Part shown: in pieces, positions 1 to 10,309 of the stretch
Layout of the letters: every line of letters begins with the position of its first letter
Position numbering within the stretch: the stretch's first letter is position 1
Assembly (NCBI GenBank): GCA_023159155.1
Contig: JAJNNX010000009.1
Span: 1,178,001 to 1,242,000 of the forward strand
Direction of reading: 5' to 3'
DNA length: 64,000 nucleotides
DNA from: Ustulina deusta
Taxonomy: Eukaryota > Ascomycota > Sordariomycetes > Xylariales > Xylariaceae
Notes under the pieces: model-generated
What the model was told of the DNA's origin: nothing
Databases searched by the model: none
What the model saw: only the letters and a program-made list of their open reading frames with translations
Program-made: the position numbers and the translations under genes

Positions 1-554
1 TTGGAAGTGGGATGATAGGGAAGGTTCTTGGCGTCAATCTGATAAGAGAAATTGATAAGGATTGCCGGTGAAGCCTCGATGAATGAGTAATCCGAGTGTT
101 GCCAATCTAGGTGTGGTCGGGACACCTGTCTAGGTCGGCGGGTGGGGACCTCGAGGAGTGGTGCCTCGGTGGGCCATGCCAAGAGGAGAAAGGGGGAACT
201 CCATCCTACCCCATATGGTTTGGCTCCTTGCGGCGAGCTAAGCAATTATCCGCCGTTATCGTTATCGGTGTGAAGATGAGCGGTCGCCCCGTCGTCCATC
301 ATCCAAGATCCATCATCCCAGCTGGCTAGTCCGACACTCTCTCCCCCCAGACCAGCCATACCCATCACATCATATTCGACTCAAGCCAGACCTCGCAACA
401 CCACACCGCTTTGTGGACGCACCACTAGGCTCGTATCGTCATTTCTCTCGCGCATCTTTCCAAGTCTGCTGCGATTCCGTCAACCGGGTTTCTGCCATAC
501 AAACGACGAAACAAAGGAAGAAACGAACCTGTTCTGCCCGACCTTTCCATCAAG
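1..554. other. Left edge and 5' flank of the DUF1748 gene
   Basis: I see no convincing gene in this stretch. The last 200 bases are pyrimidine-rich and probably hold the promoter and 5' leader of the mitofissin-type gene that starts at 555. The short open frames here have no family resemblance I can recognise. Confidence 0.5.
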
Positions 555-1131
555 ATGGTTGTAAGTGCTCTACGTACACCAAGCCAACGCCCCGAACAAG
601 CCTCGCGTTCGGGGCGTGGTCGAGCACGCTGAATTCTGAACATGGCCTCTCATCAGTTTCTCAATTTACTGACATTTGGCCTCTGGGGAAAGCTCGGACG
701 CCTAAGCCATTACGCCATTGACGCCGTCCTCAGTACGTCACTCCTCGGCCCTCGACGTCTTCTCTCCTAGTCTCGCCGTGGGCTAACGTGTCTCTCTCCT
801 TCGCAGTCTCGACGATCCTCGCCGGCATGCGGCGCTCGACCGGTCTCACGTAAGTTTGTCCATCCCATCGCCAGTGCAGAGTATAAGCGACACGACGAGC
901 AAGAAGAGGGAACGAAGGGACAGAAGGGGGGGCCTCTTTTATCCGAGAAAATAGAAGCTGACTGTAGCCGACGATGCGCGTGCGCGATGCAGTGTCAAGA
1001 GCGAACGCATAACAGGCGAGAGCGGCGAGATGAACAAATGGGTCAACAAGTACCTTGGCGTAGGCGAGTGGGTGTTGGATCAGTCGGTAGCATTTGCCGG
1101 GACCAGCAAATTCTTCGAGCGCACTCGATAG
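555..1131 (+). CDS. atg44: DUF1748 family mitochondrial protein (mitofissin/Atg44-type)
   Basis: Four coding exons are inferred: 555-560, 693-732, 807-849 and 993-1131. They join in phase to 228 nt, a 75-residue protein. The first exon carries only ATG GTT before a GTAAGT donor. The second intron has a GTACGT donor and a TTCGCAG acceptor. The N-terminal motif MVLGRLSHYAIDAVL, then RRSTGLT, and the C-terminal GVGEWVLDQSV and FFERTR are hallmarks of the fungal DUF1748 family. From family knowledge, this group includes mitofissin (Atg44), a small intermembrane-space protein that drives mitochondrial fission for mitophagy. The length fits the family (about 70-90 residues). The family call is strong. 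Assigning the mitofissin role to this member is by homology, since paralogous DUF1748 proteins may exist. Confidence 0.85.
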
Positions 1132-2508
1132 TGTCGCTCACCATCGCGCCACCCGGACTTCATCATATTGACGGAATGGGAGCTCCTTGCCATCACACCC
1201 CTTGAAATAGATCGGACCAAGAGATAGATGAATGGACGGATACGAAGATCACGACCGATAATGCACCGCCCGAACATCCCCCTCTCAATTTTCTCATGCC
1301 TTTACTCGAACTCTTCTCATGATATCCACGTACACGGACAGGTTGGAGGGCCGGCTTCTCCCAACGCTCATCGCGACTGTCATAGGATGAGCCCTAGTTT
1401 GTGGTGCATCTTGTCGGAGGAAACCGGTAGGAATGTTCTTGTGTAGAACAGCACAGTGAACGAGACGAAAAAGAGCTCTTCTCAACTCATACCTGTCCCG
1501 TCCAAGCTCTCAACACCTTCATATTTGCATACGAATAGGTTTCTGCTTGCTCTGTTTTCGCTCGACGAGGAAACCAATTTTTTTTTCCCTCAGAACTTGG
1601 TAGCGGCGTTTCACCCGGGTTTAAATCTGAGGGAAATGCGTAGTACTTCATCAAACAAATATATATACTGTTCTGCAAACCCGTCCCCACAAGTATACAC
1701 ACACATAGATATATATATATGCACGAAGTCCCGGTTTTATTCACTTTAAATTACTCGAGGGACAACGGCTACTTTTAGTACGGTACTGCATCGTGTAGTG
1801 TACCACGCCTTCCCAGCGTCCTCAGAAAGGTCCCGTATTCCCCCGAATAGCCGAGCTTTGCCGGTGCTACCTAGATCACATATGCATTCGCGGGATTTGT
1901 TTCTAGGCGATAGCTACACAGTAATCCCCTTCGTCCGTCCGGTTGGTACTCTAGCTACGGTTGAAAGAGAGGAGGGGGGCGGGGAGCGGGGAGCGGGGGA
2001 GAAGAAAAAGAAGAGAGAGAGGGGGGAAAAAAACAACACAAAGAAAGAAAGAAAGAAAGATTTTATATGGGGGTATCGCTGAATTGCGGTGTGCGAATTT
2101 CCAATGCCAATGTTAGGTGATGATGCTATTTAGACAACCTCCCACTCTTATATCAAGGTATGAATAAGTAAATAAGTAAATAAATATTAATCATATATTC
2201 GTGTCGGCGACGATCCAACCTGGCCAATAGTGTCGACCAATCAAGTCAGCCAGCCGGCTGGTCATTCAAACGGTACAACATGCACACTGCATGCATGTGT
2301 GTGTCCTGGACCTAACTAGAATGCCAGACGCCAAACGTTCACGCCTGGATAGACCTAAGGGTATCTGACCTCGAATCCAGCCTAGCACCGTCCGTCCCAG
2401 TCGCGTGTGAAGTCGCTACGTCCTCTGAGCGGGCAGGGGTGTCGATATATACAGATATAGAAACAGAGAGAGATCCCCAAAGGAAACCAAAGCAGTGGAC
2501 GAATAAAC
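1132..2508. other. Intergenic, convergent 3' ends
   Basis: This stretch lies between the DUF1748 gene (plus) and the Atg28-like gene (minus). I see no gene. It holds simple-sequence DNA: an alternating TA stretch near 1707-1722, a purine-rich tract at about 1970-2060, and AAGT/AAAT repeats near 2163-2188. Confidence 0.6.
1970..2060. repeat. Polypurine tract ending in (AAGA)n
   Basis: About 90 bases are almost purely purine on the plus strand, first G-rich and then A-rich, ending in five copies of AAGA at 2041-2060. It lies in the 3' intergenic space and has no coding interpretation. Such tracts may form triplex or other non-B DNA, but that is inference. Confidence 0.75.
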
Positions 2509-4794
2509 TTAATCGAGAGTACGATGACTCTCAGACAAAAGATCCGGCGGGACCTCATTCGCACTACTCTCCCTGCTTAGAGGGTGGTGTTTCTCCTCCC
2601 CCTCATTCTCGTCTTCGTATCCCCCCTTGTGGCCCTCTCGTCCCTCCCGGACTTCCAGCCCTTTTGCTCCGACTCCTATTCCCGGTCCTGGCTCTGACCT
2701 AGCCACCATCTTCCTCCTCGATGGACTGTGCATAGACAAGAACTCGGGCGGCACGTCATTGTGTCGTTCGTCGTCGTCGCTTTCATGGTGGGCTTCGCTG
2801 AATAGACCGGGAGGGACCTCATTATCGCCATCGCTGTCTTCGCGAGACGAGTTCTCGAGATTGTTGGTATTGGGGTTGGTATGATCGGACGCTGACCGCC
2901 ATGGCTGCTCGTCAGTTCCGTCCCAGCGCCTGAGCATACTACCTGTTATATCTTCTTCTTCTTCTTCTCCTTCTCCTCCTCCTCCTCCTCCTCCTCCTCC
3001 TCCTCTTCCTTCCAAGTCTCTTCTTATCTGAGCATCACCGTCGAGGTCTTGGCCGAGTAAATCATCGCCACGCGAAGGTGTGTTGGTAATAGCAGTAGTA
3101 GCTCCCGCTCGGGGAGGCGTCACCACACCATCTGCCCAGCCCACGATTTGCAGTGTATCCCCCAGCTGCGTCTTCAGCCCGTAGAAATAGTTGATCTCAG
3201 CCCCAAGGGCCGTGACGAGTAATTTCCAGCCCTGCGCCTCGGCGTACTCGTAGAGTTCCTCGAGCTCGTGCATCATCTCTTTACACATAGCATATTGCTT
3301 CTTTAAGATATCGCCCAGCTCAGTAAACTTGGAGGGATGATAGCGTTGCTTTGATGAGGAGTATTCCGATATAGCATTGAAGGTCAACTTTAGGTGTCGA
3401 TCATGCGCCTCCAGACGACCGACCATGTCCTGCCACAATTGCGTCCCCTCGTCCAAAGCACCGCGCTCCTTATCCACGGCTGTCTTACGCAATTCCAAGA
3501 CCTGCACTTCCCCTTCCCACCAGTCCTTGGCCATAGGTAGTGTTCTCCGTTCGGGTCGCAGCGACAGAAACTCGAAACCCGAAATGTGCTGGCCGACGAG
3601 GGCGCGAAGATCGGCGTCTTGTGCCATGAGTCCTTCGACCTCGAGGACAGAGATCTCGGGATAGTTCATGATATCGTTGATGCGCTTGTCGCATTCGTTT
3701 AACGCACCCTTGTAACCGCTCAGCTCCGAGTCTCGGGTGCTCTTTGCTTCGGCGATCCTACTTTCAAGTCTGGTCTTTGTCCGCTTTAAGTCGCGGAGTC
3801 TCTCCTCTAACTTCAGTATATCCTCACATACGGCGCGGTGTTTTTGCTCCATCTTCCCGATCTCGTTCTTGAAAGGCTGGTCGTGGTCTGATTCGATGGA
3901 TTTCATCTCGGCGATTATGGAATTCCGCTTCGTCGACAAGTTGCGTAATCTCGACAGGGAGGCTTTACGCTCAGCGAGCGCCGTCGCGATGTAGGCCTCT
4001 TCTTCGTTCTTCAAGTCGGACAACTGGGTCATGCAACGCGAGATACCCAGGCGTGCCTCTCTCTTCGACAAATGCCTCTTCTTAGGCTGGCGCACGGGGA
4101 TAACATGTCCATTCGGCGCATCGGACACGGGCGTCCCCGAGCGTTGCGTCGCATCGTCGTCGTCGGGTGTCGTGTTGGCCAAGTGTTTCTCTAACGCGTA
4201 GTCCTGGGCATCCAACAGTTTCTGGAGCTCCTGTTGCATTTGACGTTCGCGCCTCTCTATCAATTTGAAGCTTTGGTCAACGTGGGTAGAAGGAGTCCGT
4301 TCGGTGTACGGCGGGCGAGCGGCAAACATGGTCTCCAAAAAGGACAATTGAGGACCGGCGGTCCCGGCGTGCGGATCCGGGTCCTCGGAAGTAAAGGCAA
4401 AGGATGGGCGCCAGGTTTCGGGGGCTTTGGCGCTTTGTTCGGGTGTTTGATATGCCCTCCTCCCGGCAGCGTGATGGGGAACAGTCTCTCTGGTTCGACC
4501 AGGCGACCACGGCGGCTCTTGGAATGCCACGGATGCCTTCTCTCTGGCATTGGCACCTTTGCTTTGTTCATTTATTGAGATCCTCCCATTGTGCACGATG
4601 TTAGAGCTGCGGCGATTTAGGGCATTGCCGGGGATTTCATCTGCCAGCAGTGCATGTTCGGGTCGGGGAGAGAGTTCGGCGAGATCGTGTTCGTCGACGG
4701 GGCGCGAAGGAGGCGATGTATACTGGGGCAGAAGAGAAGCCATTCCAGCCTCACCAAACCCAAGTTTTGTGAATAGGTTTCCAGCAAAGCTCAT
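2509..4794 (-). CDS. Coiled-coil protein, Atg28-like (autophagy-related protein 28)
   Basis: A single-exon frame of 761 residues starts at an ATG at 4794 (MSFAGNLFTKLGFG). The N-terminus has PSRPVDEHDLAELSPRPEHA, which I associate with fungal Atg28. Residues about 180-235 and 255-355 are rich in K/E/R/L heptads (for example KLEERLRDLKRTKTRLESRI) and are surely coiled coil. A second helical block runs to about residue 515. The C-terminal 190 residues are acidic and low in complexity, with a poly-Gly/poly-Glu run from a GGA/GAA microsatellite. The repeated motif EVPPGLFSE, DVPPEFLS and EVPPDLLSE occurs three times near the C-terminus. Atg28 was described in yeast pexophagy and interacts with Atg17-type scaffolds. 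The coiled-coil description is firm, while the Atg28 name rests on remembered family sequence. Confidence 0.6.
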   Translation of the reverse strand: MSFAGNLFTKLGFGEAGMASLLPQYTSPPSRPVDEHDLAELSPRPEHALLADEIPGNALNRRSSNIVHNGRISINEQSKGANAREKASVAFQEPPWSPGRTRETVPHHAAGRRAYQTPEQSAKAPETWRPSFAFTSEDPDPHAGTAGPQLSFLETMFAARPPYTERTPSTHVDQSFKLIERRERQMQQELQKLLDAQDYALEKHLANTTPDDDDATQRSGTPVSDAPNGHVIPVRQPKKRHLSKREARLGISRCMTQLSDLKNEEEAYIATALAERKASLSRLRNLSTKRNSIIAEMKSIESDHDQPFKNEIGKMEQKHRAVCEDILKLEERLRDLKRTKTRLESRIAEAKSTRDSELSGYKGALNECDKRINDIMNYPEISVLEVEGLMAQDADLRALVGQHISGFEFLSLRPERRTLPMAKDWWEGEVQVLELRKTAVDKERGALDEGTQLWQDMVGRLEAHDRHLKLTFNAISEYSSSKQRYHPSKFTELGDILKKQYAMCKEMMHELEELYEYAEAQGWKLLVTALGAEINYFYGLKTQLGDTLQIVGWADGVVTPPRAGATTAITNTPSRGDDLLGQDLDGDAQIRRDLEGRGGGGGGGGGGEGEEEEEDITGSMLRRWDGTDEQPWRSASDHTNPNTNNLENSSREDSDGDNEVPPGLFSEAHHESDDDERHNDVPPEFLSMHSPSRRKMVARSEPGPGIGVGAKGLEVREGREGHKGGYEDENEGEEKHHPLSRESSANEVPPDLLSESHRTLD
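2951..3008. repeat. Coding (TCC)n/(TTC)n microsatellite
   Basis: A near-perfect trinucleotide repeat lies inside the Atg28-like reading frame. Read on the minus strand it gives a run of Gly followed by Glu codons. Because the repeat unit is three bases, length changes would keep the frame. Confidence 0.9.
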
Positions 4795-6483
4795 AGCTTG
4801 TTCACGGTCGGCTTATGAGTTCATCGGAATAGCCAACGAGAAGTTATCTCAGAGTCTAGATCGTATAGCCGCAGGAGATGGGAAAAGCAAGTGCTGGGAA
4901 CAACTCCAAGAATGCGCCAAGTGCAACGGCTAACTACCTAGTAGGTACCGTCACTCAGAGTTGATATGACGATGTAGATTTAGAGAACAAACAGCACAAG
5001 CAAGACACCGCATAGCTAAGCTGTCGGGACGCTCGATGATATCAACAGCAAGGACTTATCGATAAGGTAAGATAGAGCAGGGGTAGTGTGCTCACGAGCA
5101 AGTACCTAAGCGCAGAGAGCAAGCTAGGTACTGTCACGAGCTTCTGGCAGGTGAGCTGCTCAGCTGGGGCAGGTGGGGGCGCACCAGTTAGTGTGCACAA
5201 CACTGTACTGGCAGGATGTACACCGTAGGTAGTGTACCTAGTGCTCCGTAGGTAAGACCAGGTCCGGGGAAATATGCTTCCCATTGCGGTTAGCGTCTTC
5301 ATATCGACATGTATGTGCACATACATGTACTACATGTAGGTAGGTACCTACCTATGTAAGGTATCAAATGCCTAAGAGGTATAATCTATCTAGATATGTA
5401 AGGGAGGTACCTACCTCCTACCGACATATACTTGCTTAGGTAACGATCTAGGTACTCTTCAACATTGAACTCTGCGATATTCTGAACACATCCCCTAAGA
5501 CTTCTCCGTACTCAACTCCAGGAGGAGATTTAAGATGTTCAAAGAGATAATGGATATTAACAACAGATGCCCAGCTATCTCCGAGCAGCCGTGACTCGGA
5601 ACAGGCAGCTTAGTCTACTACCTAACCTACTATGTAGGTGAAGTAGACATGTATGGAGTGAGATGGTCAGTTTAGACCTCCAAACAGACCTCGGAACAGA
5701 CCTCAGCCGCAATTACCAGTATGTAGATGGATTATAGCATTATAGCCATCATCTCGATATTAAACCACCATTCAAGGTCGGAAGCGATTTAGGCGAACAA
5801 CACCCTGCCCCTCCTCCTTATTTGTCTTCTCCCCAACGGCCTAGCTGTTTACGCTATTATGACAAAGATTAATTATGGTTGATTGCATCAGGGCCGGCGC
5901 AAGGAATGCAGGTGTAGCGCGAAGAGAGAGGGGGGAGAGAAAACACCAACAACCATTATCTATATACTGTCTACGCCATCTCGACTTTTCCCCTCCATGC
6001 GTAGCACAATGGCCGTTACTAGGTAATCTCACGATGGTTTGCGTGTCACCTGCTGTCATGACACAGAAGCGCACATGTGTGTGAATGCACAATTGTATTA
6101 TATCTTGAGGTGATGTTACGGTGAACAAACACTCGTCTGTTTGACCTGGAGGTGGTCTCCATGTAGGCCTCCATGTAAGTGCCTGGGTAAGGTGATCTTC
6201 TGTTCTCCCTTGAACAGCCAGGTTAACATCAGGCATAGGATGCACTGTGTTGTCGTCTTTCCTTCCTCGACCATTCTCTGAGTATATCGATCGAGGGTTC
6301 CCTTGGTGCCATCCAGATATCAGAGTCTTTGTCGAAACAAGGCCAGACCTGCACCTCGTCTTCCACTCTCCCCTGCACATCCTACCATCTCTGGTCCAGT
6401 CCGCCACCCGAGCACCTTCCACCTATTTGAGCACATATCACATCCACAAACCTCGTCAATCATCCGCGCACCATCTAGCCGGC
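4795..6483. other. Intergenic with dense AGGTACCT palindromes
   Basis: This is the divergent promoter space between the Atg28-like gene (minus) and the secreted PAN-like gene (plus). No gene is supported. A stop-free 193-codon stretch on the minus strand (5841-6422) starts at a non-ATG codon and looks like noise. Copies of AGGTAC, CCTAGGTA and TACCTACCT cluster at 4930-5450. Confidence 0.6.
5337..5354. repeat. Perfect 18-bp palindrome TAGGTAGGTACCTACCTA
   Basis: The bases read identically on both strands. It is the longest copy I found of the motif family that recurs through the intergenic DNA: 10-bp TAGGTACCTA at 12400-12409 and 12672-12681, AGGTACCT at 5405-5412, and 12-bp GTACCTAGGTAC at 40667-40678. 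It is unknown whether these are protein-binding sites or neutral repeats. Confidence 0.9.
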
Positions 6484-7450
6484 ATGCGTTGCGCCGTGTT
6501 CTCGGCGCTCACAGCGCTCATTGGCCTCGCCATGGCCCTTCCAGGCCAGGTCATTGAACGACAGGTATGTTCATCACAAACCAGGCTGGCAGCCATTGTC
6601 GACTCATGCACGAATCGCGAGGCTGCCACCGAGCAATATAGCCGCTGTTCACTCGTTAACCCTTTCGCAGCTCGCAACCTCGACAGTCACCGCGGCTGCT
6701 CACCCCATGACCTTCTGGCCTCTCGCCCACCTCGCTCCCACAGCGACACCTCTCAGTTACGCTGAGCCTCCAGTCGCAAGCAGAGTCCCCACGGGTCTGA
6801 ACAACAAGGCAGACGCAAACCCTGATCCTGATTGCTCATCAGCTGTGGTGTCCCCTCTCCCTAGCATCAATCAGACGTCAGCCGTCACGGCCTCCCCTAC
6901 CACCTCAACCACCATCTGCACCGTCATCGAGGGCCAGTACCCCATTTCCACCCTCCCGGCCTTCTGCCACCCCACGCTCTTCGCCAACGCACCCGCCCTC
7001 GCGTCGCCCACCGGCACCCAGGTCGCGCTGTCCACCGCCGTCGTGACCATGTCTGCCAACAGCGTGCCCGACAAAGTGAGCTGTTGCGCCGAGTGCGCCA
7101 CGTACTACAACTGCTTTGCCTGGCGCTTCGTGCCCTCCTTCATCGGCTCCCCGTCCGACCGGTTGCCTGGTGGCTTCGACCCCTGGCGCCACGGGAATTG
7201 CGAGATCGCTTATCACACAGGGGATAAGGATGGAGGTGGCGTGACGAGGAAGGGCGCCCCGAGTGTCTGTCCTAATGGCCGATTACGCCACGTGCTGAAT
7301 GGGACGGGAAATCCGGGAAACGAAAGTTGGAGTGATGGGCTGTTTTATAACGGCTGGAACGACGGCGCTTGTGCCGATCTCGGGGCCGTCATCTTTCTTC
7401 CCGCCACGGATCCCGGCACAGGGGATGAGAGCGAGCTGTGTCGCGTCTAG
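6484..7450 (+). CDS. Secreted Cys-rich protein with PAN/apple-like motif
   Basis: Two exons are inferred, 6484-6564 and 6671-7450, with a 106-nt intron (GTATGT donor, TTTCGCAG acceptor). They encode 286 residues. The start MRCAVFSALTALIGLAMALP is a clear signal peptide followed by a possible Kex2-like site (ERQ). A Ser/Thr/Pro/Ala-rich linker of about 90 residues follows. The C-terminal half has paired cysteines, with the motif CCAECATYYNCFAWRF resembling the core of fungal PAN/apple-like domains. Further Cys residues lie in NCEIAYHTGD, SVCPNG, DGACADLG and ELCRV. The protein is probably extracellular or wall-associated. I do not know a function. PAN-like domains usually bind carbohydrate or protein. 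The domain call is by motif only. Confidence 0.75.
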
Positions 7451-9017
7451 ACTGCCGTTACATGCGTTTCCACGGGCGGGCTGCTCTGTACGTAATTTTG
7501 CCAAGGCAATTACCTGCCGGCGAGGCTTGCGTCTCGGAGATGATTGCCCACGAAACATCAATTCGTATGCATACGCGTATATGTATATCCATACATCCAT
7601 CCTTCGTCTCACTCGTCTCCCTAAATAAGGATGAGGTTTCTCGAGATACGGTCTTCTAATGTTACATGTCCTTACTACATTCCTGTATCACCAGGCGCCT
7701 CTATGATGTTTTAACAAGAAGTGAAACGTAAATTTGACGCCGAGGGTTGATCGTGTAAGGTCTTTAATTTTTTGCATTGCCTTATTCTCTTGTTTAGAGA
7801 ATGCCCAACAGGGAGGGAGGGCGCAAAGGGAAATAACATGAACCTAACCTCGATGATATGAGATGCGTAGAGTGTAGATTGATCTATTCCGGATGAAAAA
7901 TGTTCACCTCACCTCAAGCAGGTAGGTATATCATAGATAGGGGAGTCGGAGAAGATGGATCCTTCTTCTCCCTTTACTCCCGCCCGTGCCGCCTAACGCG
8001 GTGTCCCCATGCCATACCTCTAATCATAGAGGGTAGGTAGGAATGAGAGTGTGGATGTGAATGGGGTGTTGGAGCGAGCGATGTATGGAAGATAATATGG
8101 AATTCGGAAGTGCCTGACCAAGGAGGTACTTACATCATGTCATGTCACATACCTATGTACTAGTAGTAGGTATGTGTCATATCACATATGCACACACGCG
8201 CGTCATGTCACATCACATAGTATATATTATTGGTATCACATATGCAGACACGCACATCAACCAGAGCACGTTTACTTTGTGTCGGCTCGTATATTCACTC
8301 TCACGTGCTCATCCTTCATCTTGGTATGTTTTCATATGTGATGTAGAGTGTTCATTGAATAGATGATAGATGCTGACTACCCAGCCTAGGGAATTAAGTA
8401 TGCTTGAATATTTATATATATATATAACTTACAGGTAATGCTATGCACTATCTGAATAATTCACCGCCATCATAGTTACAATTACAATTACACTTGCAAT
8501 AATAGTTTCCAAATGAGGCATGCCGAGAGAGAGAGTATTGAAGGAGTCGAAAAAATCAACGACTGCCACGTGGACCGTTCAGTGGAGTGAAATACTCTGC
8601 GCCTACATATGCATAGAGGTAAAACAAACGCCCTGGAGGAAAGACTAGCAACCTGTTTGGACTGATGGGAGGTATTCGCCGCTGGAAGAAAATCTTTCTT
8701 TTCTTGATCTTGTTATTCGGAAGTGGATCTAGGTGTTTAGTTTTAAGCTTTCCGACATGTATTTATCTATTTATCTTTGGTTTGTTTATACACCTCTACA
8801 TCGATTCTTTCTTTTCTCCTTCTTCTGTCTTTTCGTTTTCCTTTCCTAGTTTCGTTTTCGGAACACCGGCAGTGTACCGAAACGAACCGACTGCCTTCGG
8901 GAACCCCTCACTATACTGTTCTGATAAATAAATAAAAAGAAGAAAGGGAAAAGGATCTTGACAAAAAACGACATAATTTAGCAAAGCAAGCCGACGGACA
9001 TTCTAACCAGCCGGAAA
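7451..9017. other. Intergenic, no gene seen
   Basis: This stretch holds the 3' flank of the secreted protein gene and the promoter of the SDR gene. It contains CACATATG/CATGTCACAT-type short repeats at about 8135-8260, a (TA)n run at 8413-8426, and pyrimidine-rich DNA at 8690-8850 that probably belongs to the SDR promoter or leader. Confidence 0.55.
8413..8426. repeat. (TA)7 microsatellite
   Basis: Seven uninterrupted TA dinucleotides lie in the SDR upstream region. Confidence 0.85.
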
Positions 9018-10233
9018 ATGACGACCGAGAGAGCGGATCTCACGGCTCGGGTGCTCCCCCAGATAACGCTAGGAACCGGAGCGCCTGGCGATCTGACTGC
9101 CCCGCCTTCTCCCTTTCCCACGTCCATGACCCCCGCCGAGCGTGCCCATGAACGCTTCAGGCTCGGCGGCAACGCCATTGTGACAGGCGGTGCGGGGGAC
9201 CTCGGGTCCGCCGTGAGCAAAGCCCTTTTAGAGCACGGGCTGCAGGGTCTCAGTTCGTCCCCTGGTGTCATTTATTTGCCCTTTAGCAGGTTTCAGGTCC
9301 CATTGCTCCTGCATACCCCCGAGACATCCTCACTCTTTACGGTACTTGCTAACGCCAGCGTGGAAACAGTGATCTTCGACATGGACCCGGTAGAGGGCGA
9401 GGCCAAAGTTTCCCTACTTGAGACCGAGTTTCCAGACGTTAGAATCCGGTTCTTGAAGGTCGATATCACAGATGAGGCGGCTGTCGATGCCGCTGTTGCG
9501 CAGACAGTATCGCTCCTCGGCCCCGTGACAACGCTGTTGAATTTCGCAGGCATCGTCTCCTGTGGACATGCGCTTGATTGGACGTCTAAGGATTGGAATC
9601 GCGTGTTGAATGTGAATACGATCGGGTCGTTCTTCGTCGCGCGCGCCGTGGCGAGACACATTATTGCGCACAAGACCGGGGGTAGCATGGTTTTCGTCGC
9701 CAGCATTTCAGCGCACCAGGTCAACTTCCCTCAGCCGCAGGTGCTGTATAACGTCTCCAAGGCCGGCGTGAAGGCCATGGTTCGGTCCCTGGCCGCGGAA
9801 TGGGCGCGTTACGGCATTCGCGTGAACAGTATCTCGCCTGGGTATATGGACACCATCCTAAACGAGGGTGATGGCCTCGAGGAAGCGAGGAGGATTTGGC
9901 TAAGTCGCCATCCTTTGGGACGCATGGGGCAGCCTGATGAGCTGTGTGGTGTTGTTGTCATGCTCGCGAGCCGGGCTGGGAGCTACCTCAATGGGTCTGA
10001 CAGTGAGTTGCTCTCAACCCCGTTTCGGTTTTTTTTGTTTTGTTTTCTGTTTCTACCATTTTTCGAAACTGAAACGTCCGTACAAGCCGCCTTCTTGAAG
10101 GCCCAGGACAGGAGTGATAGGCATACGTTCGTTAGGCCATATCATGTTTGTTTCTTTCAGCCCCAATTACAGATCACGCTAACTCAAGGTTGCTGCAGTT
10201 ATAGTAGATGGAGGACAAACCCTGTTTACGTGA
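9018..10233 (+). CDS. Short-chain dehydrogenase/reductase, polyol (arabinitol/mannitol) dehydrogenase-like
   Basis: Three exons are inferred: 9018-9246, 9370-10002 and 10199-10233, giving 298 residues. The nucleotide-binding motif TGGAGDLG lies at residues 56-63. The catalytic set is visible as VASISA (Ser) and YNVSKAG (Tyr-Lys), with the structural ...NFAG motif before it. The last exon supplies the usual SDR ending IIVDGGQTL. The first intron (123 nt) is stop-free and in frame and has a weak GTCTCA donor, so the boundary 9246/9247 is the least certain point. I removed it because it interrupts the first alpha-beta unit, and its acceptor follows a good branch site GCTAAC. The best family match from memory is classical SDRs acting on D-arabinitol, mannitol or sorbose with NAD(P)H. 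The substrate is inferred only. The gene is convergent with cab4, 76 nt away. Confidence 0.85.
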
Positions 10234-10309
10234 TAGACGTTTTGGAAGGCGGTGCATTCCTTTGCAAAGGTAGATTTGGTGATGTAAAATAGCAATAGTA
10301 GTCTCGTCC

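Noticed and set aside
5841..6422. 193-codon minus-strand frame
   Set aside because: It starts at a GTG, has no family resemblance or signal, and overlaps the promoter of the secreted protein gene.
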